Source: Halorubellus sp. JP-L1 (lineage in GTDB: Archaea; Halobacteriota; Halobacteria; Halobacteriales; Natrialbaceae). From it: a stretch of DNA of 64,000 bases. This document shows, piece after piece, positions 15,792-24,684 of the stretch (position 1 is its first letter; each line of letters opens with the position of its first letter). The notes beneath the pieces were generated by a model that saw nothing but the letters and a program-made list of their open reading frames with translations, searched no databases and was not told the origin of the DNA. Location of the stretch: the NCBI RefSeq assembly GCF_011440375.1, contig NZ_JAAOIR010000004.1, positions 186,001 through 250,000 of the forward strand. Reading direction: 5' to 3'. The translations under genes and the position numbers were made by a program.

Positions 15792-17771
15792 GTGAGTCAC
15801 CCGAACCAGCTCGGTGAGCGCCTCCTCGGAGCGGACGTCGACGTCCGCCTCGCGAAGGTCGGGGTCGTCGCGTCCGTCTTCCTCCTCGGCCTCCGGTTGC
15901 TCGCCGAACAAGTTTTCCTCGTCGTCATCCCCGTCGCCGTCGGCGTCGCGTGCACGACGTACCTCGCGACGCACGACCGCGTGATGCAGGAGGTCGCGCT
16001 CCCGCGACTGTCCCGGTCGATCGCCGGCTACCTGCCGGCGCTCGTCGTCGCCAGCACCGCACTCCTCGTTGCCGCGGTCAGACTCACGGGCGGCCGGTCG
16101 CTCCCCGTCCTACTGTTGACCGGCGGGATCGGTGCCATCCTCCTCGTCCAGATCCTCCTCGTCGAGGACGACGCCCTCCACCCGCCGGTCGTCCTGTTCG
16201 AGATCCTCGCCGTCGCGCTCGCCGTGCGCCTCGGCGCGCTGTTCGCGGTCCCCGGGTTCGTAGGCCAGGACATCTGGGTGCACGGCCCCATCTGGGTCGA
16301 GGGCGTCGCCGCGAGCGGGAGCCTCCAGCCGCTCGCCGAGAGCAAGTACCTGCTCGCGCCGCTGTACCACGCACTCGGGGCTCTCGGCGCACTGGTCACG
16401 GGGTCGGCACGAACCGGGATCTACCTCACCGTCGGCCTGGTCGTCCCGCTGTCCGCGCTGTTCGTGTACGGCATCGGGGCGCTGTTCGTGCCCGCGCGGT
16501 GGGCGCTCGCCGCGACCGCGCTGTACGCGTTCGCCGACCAGTTCGTCCGCTGGGGCATCCACCTCATCCCGACGAGCCTCGGTCTCGCGTTCTTCCTCGG
16601 CGTCCTGTACTGCACGCTCAAGGTCGTGTACACGGACGCAGACCGCTGGGCGTCCGCGCTCCTGGTCGCGTTCAGTCTCGCGGTGGTGTTCACGCACCAG
16701 GTATCGACCGCGATCATGCTCATCGTGCTCGCCGTCGCGGTCGCCGTCGGCGTCGCACTCGACGTCCTCTCGAGCGACGGGTGGCGGCAGAGCACGGTCG
16801 GGCTCGCGGTCGCGTTCGCGGTGTCGACCGTCGCAACCCTCACGTCGTGGTCGATGGCACCCTGGACGGGCGGGGGCGCCGAAGTCGGCGAGGGTGGATT
16901 CCTCGTGAAGATGCTGCGCGTGCTTCAGATCACGGTCCTCGAAGACGCCGGGTTCCTGAACCTCGAGAGCACGTCCGAACCGGCAGCTGGACCGACGGCC
17001 GCACCCCCGCCGACGTTCCTCGACACGCTCGTCCCGTACCTCGAGCTGACGGGTTTCATGCTCCTGCTTTCGGCCGCGGTCGTCGGCGGACTCGTGATGC
17101 TGCGCTGGCAGCGTCGCCGGGACGCGACCTTGATCCTCCTCCTCGCCGGCGCCGTCATGTTCGTGTTCACGTTCGGATTCAACGTCTTCGGGATCACCGT
17201 CTTCCTCCCCGGGCGTTGGATCGGGTTCCTCTACATCCCGCTCGCGCTCGTCGCCGCCGTCGGCCTGTTCCACGTGGCGTCGCACGCGCCACGGGGGGTG
17301 CTGGTCGCGGTCGTGCTCGTGTTCGCGTTCGCGTACCCGACGACGATGGCGGTCGCTGAGAAGGCAACGCTCGACGATCCCGCGTTCGAGGACCGGCACG
17401 CACGAGCGGCGTACACGGAGTCGGAGATCGCGGGGGCCGAGACCATACAGTCGGTGCTCCCGCCGGCGTCCGCCGACCGCGTCCGCACGGACTACCCGTA
17501 CTGGCGGCTGTATCATCCGGAGTCGACGCCGCCAGCCGCCGTGCTGCAGGTGGATCGGACCGGGCCGGTGACGGACGACCCGATCGTGTATCGCACGTAT
17601 CAGGGGACGGGTGCGGCGTCGTTCCACTACGGTGACGACCCCCCGTTCGCGTCGACGCAGGTACCGTACGACAAGTCGACGGTGTGTCCGGACGGCCGGA
17701 ACTACGTGTACGCGAACGACGACGTCCTGCTGTGTACGACGCCGGCCGACGAGGAGGTGAGCGACGGATGA
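15792..17771 (+). CDS. Large polytopic membrane protein, GT-C-like
   Basis: 659 residues from GTG 15792, chosen because the transmembrane part starts soon after and the upstream open frame is Arg/Cys-rich non-protein sequence. At least a dozen hydrophobic segments cover residues about 20-540 (for example VVASVFLLGLRLLAEQVFLV). The loop GFVGQDIWVHGPIWVEG carries an Asp in the position where GT-C lipid-linked-sugar transferases have a catalytic acidic residue. The C-terminal ~150 residues are soluble (PYWRLYHPEST, VCPDGRNYVYANDDVLLCT) and probably external. The stop overlaps the DUF1616 gene by ATGA. I infer a membrane glycosyltransferase or glycan-processing role from topology and neighbours, not from a recognised signature. 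Confidence 0.7.
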   Translation: MSHPNQLGERLLGADVDVRLAKVGVVASVFLLGLRLLAEQVFLVVIPVAVGVACTTYLATHDRVMQEVALPRLSRSIAGYLPALVVASTALLVAAVRLTGGRSLPVLLLTGGIGAILLVQILLVEDDALHPPVVLFEILAVALAVRLGALFAVPGFVGQDIWVHGPIWVEGVAASGSLQPLAESKYLLAPLYHALGALGALVTGSARTGIYLTVGLVVPLSALFVYGIGALFVPARWALAATALYAFADQFVRWGIHLIPTSLGLAFFLGVLYCTLKVVYTDADRWASALLVAFSLAVVFTHQVSTAIMLIVLAVAVAVGVALDVLSSDGWRQSTVGLAVAFAVSTVATLTSWSMAPWTGGGAEVGEGGFLVKMLRVLQITVLEDAGFLNLESTSEPAAGPTAAPPPTFLDTLVPYLELTGFMLLLSAAVVGGLVMLRWQRRRDATLILLLAGAVMFVFTFGFNVFGITVFLPGRWIGFLYIPLALVAAVGLFHVASHAPRGVLVAVVLVFAFAYPTTMAVAEKATLDDPAFEDRHARAAYTESEIAGAETIQSVLPPASADRVRTDYPYWRLYHPESTPPAAVLQVDRTGPVTDDPIVYRTYQGTGAASFHYGDDPPFASTQVPYDKSTVCPDGRNYVYANDDVLLCTTPADEEVSDG

Positions 17772-18814
17772 GCGACTGGCGCTGGACAGCCGACCTCGTA
17801 CTCGCGCTCGGCCTCGCGGTGCTCGCGGTGGCGACGTTCGCGGTTGGCGCGGTCCCGTGGCCGATCCGGTGGGCCGTCGGCATCCCCTTGCTCGTGTTCG
17901 TTCCGGGGTACGCGCTCGTCGCTGCGACGTTCCCGGAGCGGGCGGTGGACGAGGGGACGTCGGACGGCGTGGAGTCGGGGACGCCGGGCTGGGCGGTACT
18001 GCTCGGCATCGCGGTGCTCGCGAGTGCGGTCGCGAGCGCGGTCGTCGCGACGGCGTTCGCGGCGGTCGGCGCGCTCTCGCTCCTGCCGGTCGCGGCGGTG
18101 CTCGTCGGCGTCACCGCGGTCGGCGCCGGCGTCGCCGCGCTCCGCCGGTCGCTGGTCGACCCGCAGTATCGCCGCGCGCCGCTGCGTACAGGTGTCTCGT
18201 CGACGGCGACGGCGTCGCTCCCGGGAACGAGACGGCAGAACCTCGCGCTCGCGGGCGCGGTCGTCGTGCTCGTCGCCGCGGCGGGACTGACCGCGGCGTT
18301 CCCGGCGACCGGCGAGGCGTACTCGGAGTTCTACGTCCTCCAGGAGGACGACTCCGGCGACCTCGTCGCGGAGGGCTACCCGAGCGAGGTCGTCGCCGGC
18401 GAGGGCCACACGTTCCACCTGGCCGTCGAGAACCGCGAGCAGCGGTCCGTGGACTACACGGTCGTCGTGGTCGCGCAGAACGTCTCGGACGGCGAGGTGA
18501 TCGAGCAGCGACGCCTGGATACGGCGTCGGTGTCGCTCGAACACGGCCAGCGGCGCGTGCTCGCTCGGGACGTGGTCCCGGAGACGACCGGTGAGGACGT
18601 CCGCATCCGGTTCTTCCTCTACAAGGGCGACGTGCCGTCGACCGCGAGCGAGGCGTCCGCGGACACGACGCTCCAGGTCTGGACGGACGTCGTCGCGGGG
18701 AACTCGACCACTGCCGACGAGGATACGACCGCACGGACCGGAACCACGGCGAACGCGATCGCGCCTGCGACCCCCTCGGCCGCGACCGCGCTAGCGGCCC
18801 ACCGACCGCGCTAG
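17768..18814 (+). CDS. DUF1616 membrane protein, probably frameshifted at its end
   Basis: 348 residues from ATG 17768, overlapping the previous gene by four bases. There are two pairs of transmembrane segments (about 6-60 and 75-125), a fifth near 160-180, then an external domain (about 185-330) with VVAGEGHTFHLAVENREQRSVDYTV in the beta-rich style of DUF1616 proteins. DUF1616 genes often accompany archaeal glycosylation genes. The frame ends at a TAG right after a Thr/Ala-rich tail. One extra C in the run at 18808-18810 region's upstream copy (GGCCC at 18796-18800) would restore a tail that repeats and continues to a TAG near 18867. See the separate finding. Confidence 0.75.
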   Translation: MSDWRWTADLVLALGLAVLAVATFAVGAVPWPIRWAVGIPLLVFVPGYALVAATFPERAVDEGTSDGVESGTPGWAVLLGIAVLASAVASAVVATAFAAVGALSLLPVAAVLVGVTAVGAGVAALRRSLVDPQYRRAPLRTGVSSTATASLPGTRRQNLALAGAVVVLVAAAGLTAAFPATGEAYSEFYVLQEDDSGDLVAEGYPSEVVAGEGHTFHLAVENREQRSVDYTVVVVAQNVSDGEVIEQRRLDTASVSLEHGQRRVLARDVVPETTGEDVRIRFFLYKGDVPSTASEASADTTLQVWTDVVAGNSTTADEDTTARTGTTANAIAPATPSAATALAAHRPR

Positions 18815-19083
18815 CGGCCCCACCGACCGCGACCGCGACCGTCGCCTCACCGACTGCGACGGAGTAGCGATCCACGGTTACGACCGTCGCGACGTGCGGA
18901 CGAGGGAGACGTTCGCATTCAGGGGGGAATGTTTATCCGTCTAATACTCGTCATTACGTCATGAGTCGAGGAAACGCCCCTGAGAGCCGTTTCGAGGTTT
19001 GAAACCAGTATGTGCAATTCAGCGACGTCGAGTGCTGACGCCCTCAGCGGCATCGAACGCAGAGAACGTATAGGGTATAATAC

Positions 19084-19413
19084 ATGACAGGCGGATTCGG
19101 AGACGGAGACGAAGAGACGTTGGACGACGCGTTGATCGCACTCCACGACCCGGCGCGACGGGCGCTCCTGTACTCGCTCGCCGACGATAGCACCGTCCCA
19201 GTCGACCCGGACGCCGTCCTCGACGACGGAGAGGGACCACCGTCGTTCGACGAGATATCGCTCCGACACCGACACCTCCCGAAGCTCGAAGCGGCCGGGC
19301 TCGCCTCGTACGTCGAGGACGACGAGGTCGTCGAGCGAACCGAGCGATTCGAGGAACTCCGACCGCTCGTCGAGTCGCTCCGCGAGTACGAGTGCGGGGA
19401 CGACGGTCGCTGA
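19084..19413 (+). CDS. DUF7344-like small winged-helix protein
   Basis: 109 residues, acidic. The order LIALHDPARRALLYSL, FDEISLRHRHLPKLEAAGLASYVEDDEVVER (read in parts) matches the winged-helix architecture of small haloarchaeal regulators: helix bundle, recognition helix with HRHLPKL, beta-wing. Many haloarchaeal genomes carry such one-domain proteins of unknown target. It converges with glmS (57 bp between stops). An AT-rich stretch near 18945-18965 may be its promoter; the sequence TATAAT directly before the ATG (19075-19080) is too close to serve this start. Confidence 0.65.
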   Translation: MTGGFGDGDEETLDDALIALHDPARRALLYSLADDSTVPVDPDAVLDDGEGPPSFDEISLRHRHLPKLEAAGLASYVEDDEVVERTERFEELRPLVESLREYECGDDGR

Positions 19414-19470
19414 GCCGCAGTCGCTATCTGGCAGCCCTCGGAGAGTCGCTACCCGACGACTGGGGTCGAT

Positions 19471-21282
19471 TCACTCGACGGTGACGCTCTTCGCGAGGTT
19501 CCGCGGTTTGTCGATGGGGCGGCCGAGGTCGTTCGCGGCGTGGTACGCGACGAGCTGGAGCTGGACGTTCGCGAGGATGGCGACCAGGTCCGGGTGCGTC
19601 GCGGGCACGGTCAGGACCTCGTCGGCGGCGTCCGCGAGCGCGTCGCTGGTGCGCGGACAGACGCCGACGACGGGGCCGCCGCGCGTCTGGACCTCGCGGA
19701 CGTTGCTCGCGAGTTTCGCCTCGTTGTTCCCGTTACAGATCGCGAACACGGGCGTGTCGGCGGTGACGAGCGCGAGCGGGCCGTGCTTGAGTTCGCCCGC
19801 CGCGAACCCCTCGGCGTGCTCGTACGTGATCTCCTTGAACTTCAGCGCCGCCTCGAGCGCGACCGCGTACGCGCTCCCGCGACCGATGAAGAAGTGTCCG
19901 GACTCGTGCGCGTGCCGGGCGGCGACGTCCGCGGCCGTCGAGGACTCGAGGACCGCCTCGACGTGCTCGGGGAGGTCCGCGAGCGCGTCCAGTCGCGCGG
20001 CGTGGTCGGGCGTCGGCGACCCCGTGACGTCCCGCGCGATGCGTTCGCCGAGGCAGACGAGCGTCGCGACCTGCGAGGAGAACGTCTTCGTCGCCGCGAC
20101 CCCGATCTCCGGGCCGGCCCGGATGAACAGCGCGTCGTCGCACTCGCGGGCCGCGGTCGACCCGACGACGTTCGTGAGGGCGAGCGTTCGAGCGCCCGCG
20201 TCCGCGGCCGCCTCCAGCGCTGCGAGCGTGTCCGCTGTTTCGCCGCTCTGCGTGATGCCGACGACGAGCGTGTCCTCGGGGACCGCGGGCGGGTGGGCGG
20301 CGTACTCGCTCGCGAGGAACGTCTGCGCGTCCACGTCCCAGTCCGCGAACAGGCTCTCGCCGTACAGGCCCGCGTGATAGGACGTCCCGCACGCGACGAA
20401 GTGCACGCGCGAAACTTCCGAGAACGACCCCGCGGGGAACTCCGAGAGGACGACGTCGTCGCCGTCGAGCCGTCCCTGGATGGTCTGCCGGAGCGACGTC
20501 GGCTGTTCGTGGATCTCCTTCAGCATGTAGTGGTCGTACTCGCCCTTCCCGGCGTCCTCGGCCGCCCAGTCGACGGCCTCGACGGGTCGAGAGACCTCGA
20601 AGCCGTCGGCGTCCGTGATGCGGTAGTCGTCCGCCGAGAGGACGGCGACGTCGCCGTCCTCCAGGTAGACGACGCGGCTCGTGAACTCGAGGAACGCGGG
20701 CACGTCGCTCGCGAGGTAGTTCGCGTCCTCGCCGATGCCGAGGACGAGCGGCGACCCGGTCCGCGTCGCGAACACGGTGTCGGCGTCCTCGTGGAGCATC
20801 GCGAGCGCGTAACTCCCCTCGAGTTCGTCGATCGCGGCGCGGAACGCGGTCTCGGAGTCGTCGCCGGCGTCGAGTCGCTCCTCGACGAGGTGCGGGACGA
20901 CCTCGGTGTCGGTGTCGCTCCGGAACGTGTGCCCGCGCGCCTCGAGGTCGCGACGCAGCTCGGCGTGGTTCTCGACGATGCCGTTGTGGACGACCGCGAC
21001 TCGCCCGGAGCAGTCGACGTGCGGGTGCGCGTTCTCGTTCGTCGGCGGGCCGTGCGTGCTCCAGCGCGTGTGCCCGATACCGACGTCGCCGACGATGCCG
21101 CTCCCGGCCATCGCGGCCTTGAGTTCCGAGACTTCGCCCTCGCGCTTCTGTATCTTCAGGCCGGTGCCGTTCTTGACGGCGATGCCGGCCGAGTCGTACC
21201 CGCGGTACTCGAGGTTCTCGAGACTACAGACGAGCGATTCCGAGGCGTCCTCGGTCCCGACTCTGGCGGTGATTCCACACAT
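19471..21282 (-). CDS. glmS: Glutamine-fructose-6-phosphate aminotransferase (isomerizing)
   Basis: 603 residues, full length for GlmS. After Met removal the N-terminal nucleophile is Cys2 (MCGITARVG). LENLEYRGYDSAGIAV and GHTRWSTHGPPTNENAHPH are the glutaminase landmarks. Two SIS sugar-isomerase domains follow, with HFVACGTSYHAGLYGES, GITQSGETADTLAAL and the C-terminal active-site loop KPRNLAKSVTVE. It makes glucosamine-6-phosphate from fructose-6-phosphate and glutamine, the first step to UDP-GlcNAc and hence the amino-sugars used by the surrounding glycan genes. A TAACAAA element lies about 195-201 bases upstream, implying a long leader if it is the promoter. Confidence 0.96.
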   Translation of the reverse strand: MCGITARVGTEDASESLVCSLENLEYRGYDSAGIAVKNGTGLKIQKREGEVSELKAAMAGSGIVGDVGIGHTRWSTHGPPTNENAHPHVDCSGRVAVVHNGIVENHAELRRDLEARGHTFRSDTDTEVVPHLVEERLDAGDDSETAFRAAIDELEGSYALAMLHEDADTVFATRTGSPLVLGIGEDANYLASDVPAFLEFTSRVVYLEDGDVAVLSADDYRITDADGFEVSRPVEAVDWAAEDAGKGEYDHYMLKEIHEQPTSLRQTIQGRLDGDDVVLSEFPAGSFSEVSRVHFVACGTSYHAGLYGESLFADWDVDAQTFLASEYAAHPPAVPEDTLVVGITQSGETADTLAALEAAADAGARTLALTNVVGSTAARECDDALFIRAGPEIGVAATKTFSSQVATLVCLGERIARDVTGSPTPDHAARLDALADLPEHVEAVLESSTAADVAARHAHESGHFFIGRGSAYAVALEAALKFKEITYEHAEGFAAGELKHGPLALVTADTPVFAICNGNNEAKLASNVREVQTRGGPVVGVCPRTSDALADAADEVLTVPATHPDLVAILANVQLQLVAYHAANDLGRPIDKPRNLAKSVTVE

Positions 21283-21800
21283 GAGCGATCAGCGTCCCCG
21301 CTCGTCGGCCCGCGAGCGGTGGCGCGATTCGGGCGCGTGGCGATCGTTGTGGGTCGGAGGGACGGGTGCGTGGCGGTCCTGGAGGGCCGTACGCGGGGTC
21401 TCGGTCGGATGGAAAGGTGAGCTTTGCATTCGTTGTCACAACCTTACTGGATACCGGGAGAATGGTTGAGACGGGCTTTGTTATGCATCAGTTGGATGCC
21501 GGAACCGACTCTCCGTCTCGGAGTAGCCGTCGTGTACTCGAAGACGGTCACGGTGGGAGATTCGCGACGCTATACGTCGACTGTTACCGTTTACCATTAC
21601 CGCGTCCGGGGGCGGTCGGTGCCACGAGTTCGCTGCGTGGAGGGTAGCGGTGAGCGTCAGGAACTAGCGCTGATAGAACACGTCAACTGACGAAGTGGTC
21701 GCGGCCTGCCGTCCGTCGGTTGCGTCGACGATCGCGATCGGTCGGCCGCGTCATCGCGAACGCCGTCGCTCGCGGTTCGCGAGAACACGTCAGGGACGCG
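21283..21800. other. Intergenic region, 518 bp
   Basis: No gene is supported. It carries the minus-strand TAACAAA element at 21477-21483 facing glmS. It also has a cluster of TTACC repeats near 21585-21602 (GTTACCGTTTACCATTACC), whose meaning I cannot say. Confidence 0.45.
21472..21487 (-). promoter_or_regulatory. TAACAAA element, copy 5
   Basis: On the minus strand GCATAACAAAGCCCG, nearly identical to copy 1 over 11 bases. It is 195-201 bases before the glmS ATG. Confidence 0.45.
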
Positions 21801-22010
21801 TCACCGCCAGTCGTCCAGGTCGACGACGACCCCTTCGTCCGCGACGACGAACGAGTCCTCCTCCATCATCGCGTCGTCGCTCGGCAAGAAGAGCAGCTGC
21901 CCGTACTGTTCGGCGAGGACGACCTCGACGTCGAACGGGCGGTAGCCCAGGTCCCGTTCGAGGTCGGGGTCGTCGTCGACGGCCTCCCACGTCCGCTCCA
22001 GGTCGGTCAT
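21801..22010 (-). CDS. Small conserved-looking acidic hypothetical protein
   Basis: 69 residues from ATG 22010. The frame is open to 22136 but the added residues are Arg/Gly/Pro-rich. The sequence (MTDLERTWEAVDDDPDLERD ... PFDVEVVLAEQYGQLLFLP) is acidic with a beta-rich middle and looks like a genuine haloarchaeal small protein. I do not recognise the family. It stands alone between two noncoding stretches. Confidence 0.55.
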   Translation of the reverse strand: MTDLERTWEAVDDDPDLERDLGYRPFDVEVVLAEQYGQLLFLPSDDAMMEEDSFVVADEGVVVDLDDWR

Positions 22011-22418
22011 CTCGACCACACCCCCGGAACCCACGAGTCGGTCATCGTCGACCGGGCCTCCGCCAGTGCGTCGAGGCAGTGCCTCGGGTCGTTCGTCCCG
22101 GTAACAGTACCTTACTTGATCGATCGGGCCACCCACAGGGGTCCGGGGCGGTACGAGATGTTTCGGCTGACACCATGGGTGAGTAGCGATGGACTAGGTG
22201 AATAGACCTTTCCACCAGTTCCCTGTCCGAAAGTACCGCTCGGTTACCATTCGGTTACGGATTGGCGTCGTCTGATGGCTAGTAGTCGACGTGTTCGCCA
22301 CGAACCGTTTACCGAGCGCTGGCCGCACGCAGCGCGGTAATTCGACGTTATATCGATCCTCTCGACAGCCAGTCCGTCGGCACGCGACACCATTCGCAGG
22401 TTTCGGTCGGTCGAGATA
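22011..22418. other. Intergenic region, 408 bp
   Basis: I see no gene. A short direct repeat CGGTTAC occurs at 22241 and 22252, 11 bp apart, in a moderately AT-rich stretch. Nothing else stands out. Confidence 0.4.
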
Positions 22419-22829
22419 TCAGAGTGGAACGGTCGCGTGCGACGCGAGTAAAGCGAAGTTGTTCGTCGCGACGACGAGCGACACGACGGACGGCGTCCCG
22501 TAGCCGACGGCGCGCAGGGCCGCGACGCGACGCACCGTCGCACGGAACTGCGACCGAGACCGCACGATACGGACGGCACCCTCGGTGGTTGCGACCACGA
22601 TCCCGACGGCGAGCGCCGAGACGAGGACGACCGTCGCGACCACGCCGATCCGTTCGAACAGCGCCCGAGCGACCGGATTCCGTTCCACGAGGACCGGCGC
22701 GAGCGAGAGTCCGACGACGGTCGACACCGCGTCGAGCGTCGACGTCGCCGCGACCGCCGCGATGCCCTGCCGGGCAGTAGGCCGAACCGCTCGATCCCCG
22801 CCGGGCTCCGTAGTATCGACGAGACTCAC
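22419..22829 (-). CDS. Small membrane protein, DUF5658-like
   Basis: 136 residues from GTG 22829. A first hydrophobic helix region (about 20-45, STLDAVSTVVGLSLAPVLVE) is followed by RNPVARALFERIGVVATVVL, then two further hydrophobic segments. The pattern of a helix containing LDxxxT followed by ExNP-type sequence recalls DUF5658 membrane proteins; here it is VERNP. The role is unknown. A TAACAAA element sits 26-32 bases before the GTG, exactly where a promoter box is expected, which supports this start. Confidence 0.6.
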   Translation of the reverse strand: MSLVDTTEPGGDRAVRPTARQGIAAVAATSTLDAVSTVVGLSLAPVLVERNPVARALFERIGVVATVVLVSALAVGIVVATTEGAVRIVRSRSQFRATVRRVAALRAVGYGTPSVVSLVVATNNFALLASHATVPL

Positions 22830-22850
22830 GTCCAGACAGTCGACACGACC

Positions 22851-22865
22851 CGGCTTTGTTACCGG
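22851..22865 (-). promoter_or_regulatory. TAACAAA element, copy 6
   Basis: CCGGTAACAAAGCCG on the minus strand, with TAACAAA at 22861-22855, i.e. 26-32 bases before the GTG at 22829. Of the six copies this has the most canonical promoter spacing. Confidence 0.5.
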
Positions 22866-23061
22866 AACAGTACTTCGGGTACGAACCGCGTACTCCCCCG
22901 TGCACGCCCTGACGGAACCGAGTCACGCCGCCACCGTGGCCGGGTGCGGTCGGTCCGGTGCGTCGCTCTCGGAACGGCACGATTAACTCGTGCCCGACCC
23001 AGGACCCGGTCGTGACCACGAGCCCGCACCCGACGACCGCGCACGCCTCCTGGGGTCGGCG

Positions 23062-24627
23062 ATGACGGAGACGATACTCGTCGCGGGGACCGCGAGTCAC
23101 GTCGGGAAGAGCACGGTCGTCGCCGGTCTCTGCCGGCGGCTCGCGAACCGCGGCGTCGACGTCGCGCCGTTCAAGGCCCAGAACATGAGCAACAACGCCC
23201 ACGTCGCAGTGACGCCGGCGGGCGTCTGGGGCGAGATCGGCGTCAGCCAGCACGCGCAGGCACGTGCCGCCCGCGTCCCGCCGTCGACCGACCACAACCC
23301 GGTCCTCCTGAAGCCGCGCGGCGACGGCGAGAGCCAGGTCGTCGTCGACGGCGACCCAATCGGGCACTTCGCTGCCGGCGAGTACTACGACGAGCACTGG
23401 ACGACCGCCCGGGAGGCCGCCCAGCGCGCACACGACCGCCTCGCTGACGCCCACGACGTCGTCGTCGCAGAGGGCGCGGGGAGCATCGCGGAGATCAACC
23501 TCCACGACCGCGACCTCGCGAACGTCGAGACCGCGCGCTTCGCTGACGCCTCGGTCGTCGTCGTCGGCGACGTCGAACGCGGCGGCGTGTTCGCGAGTCT
23601 CTACGGCACGCTCGAACTGATGCCCGAGGACGTCCGCGACCGCGTCGTCGGCCTCGTCGTCTCGAAGTTCCGCGGCGACCGGTCGATCCTCGACCCCGGC
23701 ATCGAGGAACTGGAGGCGCGGACGGGCGTCCCCGTCCTCGGCGTCCTCCCCCACGACGACCCGGGACTCCCCGAGGAGGACAGCCTCGGCATCCCCGACG
23801 ACGACGGCGACGAACCGTTCCCGGTCGACGGGGAACACGACGGCGTCCAGGCGTCCCAGACCGTGACCGTCGGCGTCGTCCGACTCCCACGGGTCTCGAA
23901 CGTCACCGACTTCGAGCCGCTCGCGGCGACGCCCGGCGTCCGCGTCGCGTACCTCGATCCCGAGACCGCCGCCGACGGTGGCCTCGACGCCGTCGACGCG
24001 CTCGCCCTCCCCGGGACGAAGAACACCGTCGACGACCTCGCCGCGCTCCGCGACGCCGGATTCGAGGACGCACTCGCCGCGTTCGACGGCCCCGTCCTCG
24101 GCGTCTGCGGCGGCTACCAGATGCTCGGCGAACGCATCGCGAACGCCACCGTCGAGGGCACCGACGCGCCGAACGAACTCCCCGGGTTCGGGAGGCTCCC
24201 CGTCGAGACGCGGTTCTCCACGAGCAAGCGCGTCGACTCCGTCACGGTTCCCTTCGACGGCGGCGGCTTCCTCCACCCCGACTCCCGATCCAGGACGGAC
24301 GCCCACCCTACCGCGTCCGGCTACGAGATACACATGGGTACCACGACCGTCGAAGACGACGTCCCACGACCGCTCGGGCCGGCGAGCGCCGCGACCGACT
24401 CCACGGTCGGCACCTACCTCCACGGACTCTTCGAGAACGACGCCGTCCGCGAAGCCTTCGTCACCGCAGTCTACGACCACGCCGGCCGGCCTCGACCCGA
24501 GCAGGATGACCGCCGCCACCACGACCCGTTCGACGACGCCGCCGACCTCGTCGCCCCACTCGATCCGCTCGCAGCCGACGCCGACTGGCTCCCCGATATC
24601 ACCGAGTCGCCCAGGGGTCCCCGGTGA
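23062..24627 (+). CDS. cobQ: Cobyric acid synthase
   Basis: 521 residues from ATG 23062. The N-terminal half is a P-loop synthetase domain ([11 protein letters not shown], Lys16) with [13 protein letters not shown], the signature of CobQ/CbiP. The C-terminal half is a class I glutamine amidotransferase with nucleophile Cys349 in [10 protein letters not shown] and His454 in [10 protein letters not shown]. It amidates four side-chain carboxylates of adenosylcobyrinic acid a,c-diamide in cobalamin synthesis. No other cobalamin gene is in the window. The region from about residue 232 to 270 carries an acidic insertion typical of halophiles. Confidence 0.95.
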   Translation: MTETILVAGTASHVGKSTVVAGLCRRLANRGVDVAPFKAQNMSNNAHVAVTPAGVWGEIGVSQHAQARAARVPPSTDHNPVLLKPRGDGESQVVVDGDPIGHFAAGEYYDEHWTTAREAAQRAHDRLADAHDVVVAEGAGSIAEINLHDRDLANVETARFADASVVVVGDVERGGVFASLYGTLELMPEDVRDRVVGLVVSKFRGDRSILDPGIEELEARTGVPVLGVLPHDDPGLPEEDSLGIPDDDGDEPFPVDGEHDGVQASQTVTVGVVRLPRVSNVTDFEPLAATPGVRVAYLDPETAADGGLDAVDALALPGTKNTVDDLAALRDAGFEDALAAFDGPVLGVCGGYQMLGERIANATVEGTDAPNELPGFGRLPVETRFSTSKRVDSVTVPFDGGGFLHPDSRSRTDAHPTASGYEIHMGTTTVEDDVPRPLGPASAATDSTVGTYLHGLFENDAVREAFVTAVYDHAGRPRPEQDDRRHHDPFDDAADLVAPLDPLAADADWLPDITESPRGPR

Positions 24628-24684
24628 GACTGACTCGCTGCTCGTAATCGGACCGTACCGGCCTCGGCAACCAGTAACCGGCTC

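Noticed and set aside
19068-19083. TATAAT-like stretch directly before the DUF7344-like gene as its promoter
   Set aside because: It is only a few bases from the ATG, too close for a TATA box serving that start.
22348-24522. Long minus-strand open frame opposite cobQ
   Set aside because: CobQ motifs are complete on the plus strand; the antisense frame has no domain character.
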